DNA from: a virus | DNA length: 23,397 nucleotides | IMG/VR virus record: IMGVR_UViG_3300033183_000033 | Location: 1-23,397 of that record | Strand: one strand, 5' to 3' | In this document: positions 1 to 5,113 of the stretch, piece by piece | Position numbering within the stretch: the stretch's first letter is position 1 | Layout of the letters: every line of letters begins with the position of its first letter | Made by a program: the position numbers and the translations under genes | Notes under the pieces: model-generated | Seen by the model: the letters and a program-made list of their open reading frames with translations, nothing else | The model's database searches: none | Told to the model about the DNA's origin: nothing

Positions 1-131
1 CAACAGTGATTGGTTGGGTGCAGAACGCTGTTGACCAGACTGCTGTCGAGACTGCGATTGCAGACAAGATTGCGGCAGACAAGAATCCTGCAACTTTGTC
101 AGGTACGCCTTGGAACACTGACGCACAGTAA
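1..131 (+). CDS. 3' end of an unidentified gene (5' truncated)
   Basis: An open frame enters from the left edge (codons in phase from base 3) and ends at a TAA at 129-131. The visible 43 residues are alanine-rich and hydrophilic, and end in the tripeptide DAQ. I do not recognise the family. It lies 9 bp upstream of the holin-like gene and on the same strand, so it is probably part of the same late transcript. A tail fibre, appendage or lysis-related protein is possible from position alone, but nothing in the fragment decides this. Confidence 0.7.
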   Translation, partial: TVIGWVQNAVDQTAVETAIADKIAADKNPATLSGTPWNTDAQ

Positions 132-140
132 GGAAACAGG

Positions 141-335
141 ATGGCCGTTAATATGGCAACAGAAAGCACTAAGCAGATCGTAGATGCCGTAAGTGTAGTC
201 ACCGTTGTAGGAACATTAGGTGAAGTGTTGCCACCACTGGCGGCTCTGTTTACCTTAGTGTGGACAGCAATTCGTATTTATGAAACAGAGACAGTTCAAC
301 GACTTCTAGGAAGGAAGTCAGATCATGATCTTTGA
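141..335 (+). CDS. Putative small holin (one membrane segment)
   Basis: This 64-residue protein has one strongly hydrophobic segment (about residues 17-46, running through VVTVVGTLGEVLPPLAALF and FTLVWTAIRIY). It ends in a short charged tail with RLLGRKSDHD. That size and layout match small phage holins, which form holes in the inner membrane at lysis; the segment ending in 'WTAIRIYET' resembles holin-annotated proteins of marine podoviruses as I remember them. An AAGGA ribosome site lies about 7 bases before the ATG; a second ATG at 153 is a possible alternative start. The 3' end overlaps the next gene by 11 bp. Function is inferred from topology and context, since no endolysin is visible beside it. 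Confidence 0.6.
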   Translation: MAVNMATESTKQIVDAVSVVTVVGTLGEVLPPLAALFTLVWTAIRIYETETVQRLLGRKSDHDL

Positions 336-774
336 AGCGATAGCGGCGATCAAGATAGCCAATGAAGCTATCGGTGCTATTAAAGAGTTTGCAGGTCATT
401 GTGAGTCTGTCGGACAGATGGGTAAAGACCTCACCAAGCTTGCAGACGCTAAAACAGAACTTCAAAAGTCTGCCGCAGACGGTGATATGGAAGCATTCTG
501 GGCATTAGAAGATATTAAACGTCATGAAGCTGAAGTTAAGCAACAGTTTATATATGCAGGAAGACCCGGACTATGGGATGACTACTGCAGATTTATTGAA
601 AACAGAAAGACACTTAGAGAAAATGAAGCCAAGCGAGAAGCCGCTAAGAAAGCCCGTAGAAAGAAACTTATTAAAGACTGGAGTCTTGGTATTGCTGTTA
701 CCATTGGCACTCTTGGTATTATCGGGTTCGCTGTTTATGCGGTTTATTGGCTTGTCAAGTTAAAAGGAAAATGA
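325..774 (+). CDS. Tail-anchored coiled-coil protein, unknown function
   Basis: The 149-residue product has a mostly helical, charged body (residues 1-112, with KREAAKKARRKK just before the membrane). A single C-terminal transmembrane segment follows (about 120-144), then LKGK. The N-terminus (MIFEAIAAIKIANEAIGAIKE) is amphipathic. Similar proteins sit next to holins in marine podovirus genomes as I recall, without an assigned role. A C-terminal anchor with the body in the cytoplasm is the reverse of a classical inner-membrane spanin, so I do not call it Rz. It overlaps the upstream holin-like gene by 11 bp, which suggests translational coupling. A part in lysis or lysis timing is only inferred from its neighbours. 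Confidence 0.75.
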   Translation: MIFEAIAAIKIANEAIGAIKEFAGHCESVGQMGKDLTKLADAKTELQKSAADGDMEAFWALEDIKRHEAEVKQQFIYAGRPGLWDDYCRFIENRKTLRENEAKREAAKKARRKKLIKDWSLGIAVTIGTLGIIGFAVYAVYWLVKLKGK

Positions 775-775
775 G

Positions 776-961
776 ATGTGGACTGTATACGGGATACTAA
801 CTCTCGCCATACAGCCCGGGATATTACAGATTGTGGAAAGAAAAGAGTTTAAAGATCCACAAGATTGCTTCAGAGAAGCGATGGTAATTATGCAAGATGC
901 AGACGATCCTAGAGGCATGGCTTGCGTACCAATACCAACAGACAAAAAGGAAGATGCGTGA
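776..961 (+). CDS. Small protein with hydrophobic N-terminus
   Basis: This 61-residue product begins with a short hydrophobic stretch (MWTVYGILTLAIQPGIL), too short and too interrupted for a confident transmembrane helix but compatible with a signal anchor. A polar domain with two cysteines follows (Cys31, and Cys50 in MACVPIP). There is no lipobox, so it is not an obvious outer-membrane spanin. It starts one base after the stop of the preceding gene, with an AAGGA about 8 bases upstream, and its TGA overlaps the GTG start of the EF-hand gene (GTGA). The family is not recognised; membership of the lysis cluster is inferred from position. Confidence 0.6.
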   Translation: MWTVYGILTLAIQPGILQIVERKEFKDPQDCFREAMVIMQDADDPRGMACVPIPTDKKEDA

Positions 962-1269
962 CTGACCAAGAAAAGATGTATGACCTGAATGGCGATGGAG
1001 TGATTGATGCTGAAGAGCGCAAAATCATGTTGGAAGATATGCGTCGAAAAATGGAAGACTCTGATGCCCAACGTGATAGTATTCGCAAGATGGCTTGGTT
1101 TGCTTTGTTTGGTCTTCTACTGTATCCATTTGGTATTTTTCTTGCTGATGCCTTTGCTATGGGTACAGCCGCTACCTTGATTGCTGACATTGCTCCAACA
1201 TACTTTGCATCGATTGCAGTGTTAGTCTCAGCATTCTTTGGTGCTTCAGCGTTACAGAAGGATAAGTAA
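958..1269 (+). CDS. EF-hand membrane protein
   Basis: I chose the GTG at 958 because it overlaps the previous stop (GTGA) and has AAGGA about 7 bases upstream; an ATG at 922 in the same frame would lie deep in the upstream gene. The 103-residue product starts with a canonical EF-hand loop at residues 9-20 (D9, N11, D13, G14, I16, D17, E20), a calcium-binding signature. A charged helix follows (residues 21-46), then two hydrophobic segments (about 49-72 and 79-98) with a short connecting loop. The layout is a cytoplasmic or periplasmic Ca2+ sensor fused to a helical hairpin. It lies between other small membrane proteins and ends directly before the next ATG. A calcium-responsive holin, antiholin or membrane-anchor role is inference. 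Confidence 0.7.
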   Translation: MTDQEKMYDLNGDGVIDAEERKIMLEDMRRKMEDSDAQRDSIRKMAWFALFGLLLYPFGIFLADAFAMGTAATLIADIAPTYFASIAVLVSAFFGASALQKDK

Positions 1270-1647
1270 ATGCTCCAGATGCTACTTGGCCCTGCGATGG
1301 AACTTGGCAAAGAATTCCTGAAAGGCAAAGCTGACGAAAAGAAAGCCATTCAAGAACGTAAGATTCAAGCGATTCAGAATGATGCAGACTGGGAAGCTAA
1401 AATGGCTGATGCAACTAAATCATCTTGGAAGGATGAGTGGTTTAGTTTAATCCTTAGCGCACCTTTGATTGCTGTAGCTTACTCTGTAGCGATGGACGAT
1501 CAAGCAATTATCGTTCGTATGAATGAAGCATTCACAGCATTAAATTCACTACCAGAATGGTATCAGTATTTACTATTCATTGCAGTCTCAGCATCTTTTG
1601 GTGTTAAGGGGGCTGACAAATTAATGGCTATGAAGAAGGGGAAATAA
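1270..1647 (+). CDS. Putative holin, GTA-holin/3TM-like family
   Basis: This 125-residue protein has a charged N-terminal helix (GKEFLKGKADEKKAIQERKIQ). An SSWKDEW motif at about residues 55-61 comes next, followed at once by a hydrophobic segment (about 61-76), a polar loop, a second segment (about 98-113) and a lysine tail (MKKGK). The [SW]KDE motif just before the first membrane helix is what I associate with the 3TM holin family of gene transfer agents and many phages (Pfam GTA_holin_3TM), though only two segments are clear here. The ATG follows the preceding stop codon directly. It may be the main holin or act with the smaller candidate at 141-335. Confidence 0.6.
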   Translation: MLQMLLGPAMELGKEFLKGKADEKKAIQERKIQAIQNDADWEAKMADATKSSWKDEWFSLILSAPLIAVAYSVAMDDQAIIVRMNEAFTALNSLPEWYQYLLFIAVSASFGVKGADKLMAMKKGK

Positions 1648-1649
1648 CG

Positions 1650-1784
1650 ATGCCATACGGCAAAGGAACATACGGAAGTAAAGTAGGAAGACCTAAAAAG
1701 AAAACTTTCAAAACCTGTTCAGGTTGTTCTAACAAAGCCAAATGTAAAGCCGCAGGACGTTGTTTGAAAAAAGGTAAGAAGTAA
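1650..1784 (+). CDS. Tiny basic cysteine-containing protein (MPYGKGTYGSK type)
   Basis: A 44-residue ORF starts two bases after the previous stop and ends in a TAATG overlap with the next gene. The N-terminus MPYGKGTYGSKVGRPKKK is a glycine/lysine-rich pattern that I recall from small proteins of marine viruses. A second half follows with CSGC and two further cysteines (C-x2-C, then C32 and C38), a possible metal-binding knuckle, and a KKGKK tail. Roughly one third of residues are Lys or Arg. Function unknown; binding to nucleic acid or an acidic surface is plausible from charge only. It is supported by tight spacing on both sides and by its resemblance to the next ORF. Confidence 0.65.
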   Translation: MPYGKGTYGSKVGRPKKKTFKTCSGCSNKAKCKAAGRCLKKGKK

Positions 1785-1915
1785 TGCCGTATCCTAAGGG
1801 AAAAAGAGGTTACTCTGAAAAACAAAAGAAACTCGCTAGAGTAGCTCCTCCAAGAAACAAGATCACAGCGGCTGATCTAAAGAAGGTAAAGAAGCGTGGC
1901 AACTCCAACAAATAA
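1784..1915 (+). CDS. Tiny basic protein, N-terminus like its upstream neighbour
   Basis: This 43-residue ORF starts in the TAATG overlap and has the N-terminus MPYPKGKRGYSEKQKK, resembling the MPYGKGTYGSK start of the upstream gene (possible old duplication). The rest is basic (KITAADLKKVKKRGNSNK). It has no cysteines or membrane segment. Its last 20 bases also encode the start of the next gene, whose GTG lies inside the Arg-Gly codons. Function unknown; similar short 'MPYPKGKRGYS' proteins occur in marine phages as I recall, often beside internal virion or lysis genes. Confidence 0.6.
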   Translation: MPYPKGKRGYSEKQKKLARVAPPRNKITAADLKKVKKRGNSNK

Positions 1916-2033
1916 AGCCTTGTACAACAGAGTCAAGGCAGAGGCTAAGAAGAAGTACAAAGTCTGGCCCAGTGCTTATGCATCTGGTTGGCTCACTAAG
2001 GAGTACAAGAGACGTGGCGGCAAGTACAAGTAA
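1896..2033 (+). CDS. Small basic protein, DUF5872-like
   Basis: This 45-residue ORF starts at GTG 1896, inside the preceding gene (20-nt overlap). Its sequence pattern LYNRVKAEAKKKY..WPSAYASGWL.KEYKRRGG.Y matches what I remember of the DUF5872 family: a short basic domain found in phages and algal viruses whose hallmark is a Ser-Ala-Tyr core and a terminal RGG-x-Y. The function of that family is unknown to me. No good Shine-Dalgarno sequence is present just before the GTG, so translation may depend on the upstream ribosome. Its own last 20 bases again hold the start codon of the following gene. Confidence 0.6.
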   Translation: MATPTNKALYNRVKAEAKKKYKVWPSAYASGWLTKEYKRRGGKYK

Positions 2034-2271
2034 AAAACCTAAAGGTGGCTTGACTAAGTGGTTCAAGGAAGAATGGGTAGACCTGAAGACAGGTAAAGAG
2101 TGTGGACGTAAAAGTGCCAAAGGTAAATCTAAGCGTCCATATCCTTCTTGTCGTCCTAAAGCGGTTGCCGCTAAGATGACAGCCGCAGAGAAGAAAAGTA
2201 GTATTAAACGTAAAACATCCTCTAAGCCAATTAAACATAAAGTGACAGCATCAGGTAAGCGTAGGAAATGA
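2014..2271 (+). CDS. Basic protein with KWFKEEWVD motif
   Basis: The start is GTG at 2014, inside the Arg-Gly-Gly codons of the preceding gene; a longer frame from 1972 would run through that gene and is rejected. The 85-residue product has a conserved-looking block (GGLTKWFKEEWVDLKTGKECGRKSAK, discussed here as KWFKEEWVD, then CGR) and YPSCRPKAVAAKMTAAEKK. A strongly basic tail (SIKRKTSSKPIKHK, SGKRRK) follows. I recall this KWFKE-WVD...CGR...YPxCRP pattern in small proteins of marine phages and large algal viruses, with no known function. Two cysteines (C31 and C48) could bind metal or form a bond. The TGA overlaps the next ATG (ATGA). Confidence 0.65.
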   Translation: MAASTSKKPKGGLTKWFKEEWVDLKTGKECGRKSAKGKSKRPYPSCRPKAVAAKMTAAEKKSSIKRKTSSKPIKHKVTASGKRRK

Positions 2272-2612
2272 TTAAGAAATCCTTCGGGGCAAACTTAACC
2301 ACAACAGAAATCAATCTATACACTGTACCTCAAGGCAAGAAAGCTGAGTGGCGTATGTTATATGCTACAAACCTGGGAAGTGCTAACAAGAAGTTTAATG
2401 CTAGGATTTACAAAGCGGCAGATGATATTCACTTGCAGATGTTTGATGAGTTTATTGTCAACACTAAAGATTTCTTTCATATCGGCGGTGATCAGTTTGA
2501 GTTTGTAATGCTTGATGAAGGTGACATCATTAAAGTGAGCGGCGAAACAGACAACGACATCACATTGCTTGTGTCTGTTATTGAAGAAAACGTAATTATC
2601 CAAGGAGGCTAA
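2268..2612 (+). CDS. Small beta-rich protein, possible virion accessory
   Basis: This 114-residue protein is acidic to neutral, in contrast to its basic neighbours. Alternating hydrophobic strands (INLYTVPQGKKAEWRMLYATNL, FEFVMLDEGDIIKVSGETDNDITLLVSVIEE) suggest an all-beta fold. The 'N-x-TVPxGKxAEWRMLYATN' and 'DEGDxIKVSGETDNDI' patterns are typical of small beta-sandwich proteins encoded near tail genes of marine phages, from memory. The ATG overlaps the previous TGA (ATGA) and a GGAGG lies before the next gene. A tail- or head-decorating role is inference; I cannot assign a family with certainty. Confidence 0.65.
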   Translation: MIKKSFGANLTTTEINLYTVPQGKKAEWRMLYATNLGSANKKFNARIYKAADDIHLQMFDEFIVNTKDFFHIGGDQFEFVMLDEGDIIKVSGETDNDITLLVSVIEENVIIQGG

Positions 2613-2613
2613 T

Positions 2614-2877
2614 GTGCCAAAGTCAAAAGACCCTAAGTTAGCCCGTGCAGGTGTCAGTGCTTACAACAAGCCTAAGCGCACTCCGGGAGCCTCTAAGAAG
2701 TTCGTTGTGGTTGCCAAAGAAGGTAACAAGACTAAAACAATCCGCTTTGGTGATCCTAATATGACCATCAAGAAAGATCAACCTGCAAGACGTAAGAGCT
2801 TTAGAGCAAGACACAAGTGTGACACAAATCCACCCAGTAAACTCACTGCACGTTATTGGTCTTGTAAGAAGTGGTGA
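2614..2877 (+). CDS. Basic protein, DUF6321-like
   Basis: The GTG at 2614 (AAGGAGG 5-11 bases upstream) gives 87 residues. The features GVSAYNKPKRTPG, VVVAKEG, KTIRFGDPN and RKSFRARHKCDTN..SKLTARYWSCKKW match what I recall of DUF6321. That family consists of small basic proteins carrying K-x-I-R-F-G and a R-K-S-F-x-A-R-H motif, found in phages of aquatic bacteria. Function unknown. Cys69 and Cys84 flank the last block. It is the last of the run of lysine/arginine-rich genes and lies six bases ahead of the large repeat protein. The conserved RH and W residues could suggest a nucleic-acid role, but this is not shown. Confidence 0.65.
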   Translation: MPKSKDPKLARAGVSAYNKPKRTPGASKKFVVVAKEGNKTKTIRFGDPNMTIKKDQPARRKSFRARHKCDTNPPSKLTARYWSCKKW

Positions 2878-2882
2878 TTTAG

Positions 2883-4430
2883 ATGGGATGGGGTTTTAAT
2901 CCGTTTAACATTAATACTTATACTAAACCGGTTCAAAAAGCTGCTGATGATATTGTAGGTATCGATGACTCAGGTGGTATTGTTGGCACAACTAAAAGTG
3001 TTGCTGATGATTTTCTTGGTATCGATGATTCCGGTGGTATTGTCGGATCAGTTTCCAAGATTGGTGAAAACATTGAAGATGGATTCAGAGAAATATCTGA
3101 TGAAGTTGATAAGTTAATTGAAAATCCGTATGTCCGCGCAGTTGTTTCTGTTGCTTATCCAGGCATTGCCGCTTACTTAAATGCCTACGCCAAGCTTGAT
3201 TCAGGTGAAGAACTGAATGCCGCTGACATTGCTGCATTAGCTATTCAAGCCGGTAATGACTTTACAGATTTTGAAATCGATCCAGAGATTTCCAGAGCGG
3301 TTAAAACAAGTGCTGCAGCGGCTGAGTCAGATGATCCTATCGGAGTATTAGTTGCTGAGTTTGGTGCTGATGCCGTAGAAGCCAGTGGCCTTGGTGATCT
3401 TGCAAAGGAAACAATTTCTGGAACATACGGTGAAGATGTTTACAACTTCTATCAACAAAATGAAGATGTTCTTCGTGCCGGTTACGCCATTGGTGTTGAA
3501 GGTAAAGACGCTTCAGATGTTTTAGTTGACCGGTTTGGTGATAAGATTGTTACTCAATTAGGTGCAGAGTCTACAAACGAACGTGCGCTTGGTTGGGCAG
3601 GATTAAAAACTGCAGTAGCTCTTGATCAAGGTTTAGACCCTAATCGTGCATTATTGTCTGGTGCTGAAGAATACTACACTCGTGGTGGTGGCTTACCAGA
3701 CTTTGGTGAGATTGCCGATTTAACTGGTGTCAAGGATTATGTTGTTGGTATCGGTGATCTTGGTTTTGATCTCCCAACACTACAAGGGTTTGGTTTAAGT
3801 GTAAGAGATATCTTTGGTCAAGGTCTTGCCGATGTTTCTGGTCTTGGTCTTGCAGGGCTATTCGGTGAAGGTTTTTCAATACCAGAGATTCAAGGCTTAG
3901 GTATTGACATCACAATTCCAGAGCTTGAAGGACTTGGATTTAGTATCCCTGAAATCGCTGATTTAGGCTTTGATATCTCCAGTCTTGGTCTTGAAGGACT
4001 TGAAGCACGTGGATTTACATTACCAGAGATCCGTGGCTTCGGTGTCGATATTTCTGGTTTATCTTTCCCTGAACTCAAAGCACGTGGATTTGAGCTTGCA
4101 GACTTACCTGATTTAGGTTTTGACATTCCGTCAATGAACTTTGAAGGGCTGAAACCAACTGACTTAGGTTTTGATATTGGTAACTTAGGTGAGTTAGCTG
4201 ATTTAGGTGTTGACCTGAAAGACTTGGACTTTGGTGATTATGATTTAGGTGAGTTAGCTGATTTAAACCTGGATTTACAATTACCATCACTTGACACGGC
4301 ATTAGCGGGATTAGGACAAGCACCATCTCAAGTTCAATCCTTAGAGCCTGATGAAGATTTATTTGATGGTACAGCAGCGTTTGAAGACCCTACAATTCGT
4401 AGACTCTCACGTGAAATTTTAAAATCTTGA
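2883..4430 (+). CDS. Repeat-containing putative structural protein
   Basis: This 515-residue acidic protein has three visible parts. Residues 21-35 and 41-55 are a near-identical duplication (ADD[IF][VL]GIDDSGGIVG, 20-residue period). The middle part (about 60-285) is alanine-rich and helical. The C-terminal half (about 285-465) is a run of degenerate repeats of the type L-G-[FV]-[DS]-[IL]-x-x-L-x-x-L (for example LGFDIPS, FTLPEIRGFGVDI, LGELADLGVDL), which could form a solenoid or beta-helix. It lies just before the tail adaptor gene, and the TGA is embedded in the -35 box of a promoter. Its position and size suggest a virion or host-contact protein. I do not recognise a named family; the GIDDSGG motif is one I associate with marine phage structural proteins. 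Confidence 0.75.
   Translation: MGWGFNPFNINTYTKPVQKAADDIVGIDDSGGIVGTTKSVADDFLGIDDSGGIVGSVSKIGENIEDGFREISDEVDKLIENPYVRAVVSVAYPGIAAYLNAYAKLDSGEELNAADIAALAIQAGNDFTDFEIDPEISRAVKTSAAAAESDDPIGVLVAEFGADAVEASGLGDLAKETISGTYGEDVYNFYQQNEDVLRAGYAIGVEGKDASDVLVDRFGDKIVTQLGAESTNERALGWAGLKTAVALDQGLDPNRALLSGAEEYYTRGGGLPDFGEIADLTGVKDYVVGIGDLGFDLPTLQGFGLSVRDIFGQGLADVSGLGLAGLFGEGFSIPEIQGLGIDITIPELEGLGFSIPEIADLGFDISSLGLEGLEARGFTLPEIRGFGVDISGLSFPELKARGFELADLPDLGFDIPSMNFEGLKPTDLGFDIGNLGELADLGVDLKDLDFGDYDLGELADLNLDLQLPSLDTALAGLGQAPSQVQSLEPDEDLFDGTAAFEDPTIRRLSREILKS
4185..4265 (+). repeat. 60-bp-period direct repeat inside the repeat protein
   Basis: A perfect 21-base match occurs at 4185-4205 and again at 4245-4265, exactly 60 bases apart, encoding the repeated peptide LGELADL. 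It marks the most recent duplication in a longer series of degenerate units (about 3735-4280) that share codons for LGFDI and LGVDL. The same 20-residue period appears in the protein's N-terminal duplication. Such identity at DNA level suggests recent slippage or recombination and could allow unit number to vary between strains. Confidence 0.85.
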
Positions 4431-4455
4431 CATATAACATAAAATAGTGTATACT
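4427..4455 (+). promoter_or_regulatory. Sigma70-type promoter ahead of tail adaptor gene
   Basis: TTGACA at 4427-4432 (perfect -35), a 17-base spacer, and TATACT at 4450-4455 (5 of 6 for the -10). The -35 box overlaps the stop codon of the upstream gene. The expected start of transcription is about 4461-4463, only 3-5 bases before the ATG at 4466. A GAGG at 4456-4459 can act as a ribosome site only for read-through transcripts. It indicates use of host RNA polymerase with a primary sigma factor for the tail and ejection genes. Confidence 0.8.
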
Positions 4456-4465
4456 GAGGCGTATC

Positions 4466-5113
4466 ATGACCTATTTAGAGCTAGTTAATTCTGTACTAAG
4501 ACGATTACGAGAAACTACGGTTGCAAACGTCGATCAAAATTCTTATTCCGCATTGATCGGTGAATTTGTCAATGACGCTAAACGTTATTGTGAAGATGCT
4601 TGGGACTGGTCACCACTTCGAACAACATTGACTGCAACAACCTCTCAAGGTGTGTTTAACTACACTCTGACAGATTCTGGACAGCGTGTTAAAATTTTAA
4701 GAGTTATCGATGATACAAATAATCGTAGACTCGAATATCAAACAGCAGACTGGATGTCTAATGTTTACCTCACTGGAAACGCTCCAAATTCTGTTCCATC
4801 CTATTACAGTTTTAATGGTGTTGATTCAAACGGTGATACGCAAGTAGACCTCTACCCTATTCCTGCAAGTGCATACACCATTCGGTTTGAAGTTGTTAAG
4901 CGTACAGAACGATTTACAGAAGATACCGATACTCTCACAATCCCTGATGATCCAGTAATCCAGTGGGCTTATGCGTATGCATTACGTGAACGTGGTGAGA
5001 CTGGTGGACAATCTGCTGCTGAACAATTGTTAATTGCTAAAGAAACTCTATCAGACGCAATTGCTCTCGATGCTCAAAAACATCCTGAAGAAACTATTTG
5101 GATTTATAGTTAA
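4466..5113 (+). CDS. Head-to-tail adaptor / tail tubular protein A-like
   Basis: The 215-residue product begins MTYLELVNSVLRRLRE and has the W-x-W motif CEDAWDWSPLR near residues 43-53. A beta-rich centre (QVDLYPIPASAYTIRFEVVKR) and a C-terminal helical part with AYALRERGE follow. This is the pattern of phage adaptor proteins (T7 gp11 tail tubular A / P22 gp4 type), which form the ring between portal and tail hub. Its length is near that of T7 gp11 (about 196). It is the first gene after the 4427-4455 promoter, and its TAA overlaps the ATG of the hub gene (TAATG), so the two partners are probably translated in coupled fashion. Confidence 0.85.
   Translation: MTYLELVNSVLRRLRETTVANVDQNSYSALIGEFVNDAKRYCEDAWDWSPLRTTLTATTSQGVFNYTLTDSGQRVKILRVIDDTNNRRLEYQTADWMSNVYLTGNAPNSVPSYYSFNGVDSNGDTQVDLYPIPASAYTIRFEVVKRTERFTEDTDTLTIPDDPVIQWAYAYALRERGETGGQSAAEQLLIAKETLSDAIALDAQKHPEETIWIYS

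Noticed and set aside
325-774. Calling the tail-anchored protein an Rz-type spanin
   Set aside because: Rz-type inner-membrane spanins have an N-terminal anchor; here the anchor is C-terminal and no lipoprotein partner follows.
909-1349. 146-codon minus-strand frame across the EF-hand and holin genes
   Set aside because: It is antisense to two well-supported genes with EF-hand and membrane features, and the product is serine/alanine-rich shadow sequence.
3735-4280. CRISPR array or tandem non-coding repeat
   Set aside because: The repeats are in frame, degenerate and inside one long ORF, with no unique spacers and no cas genes.
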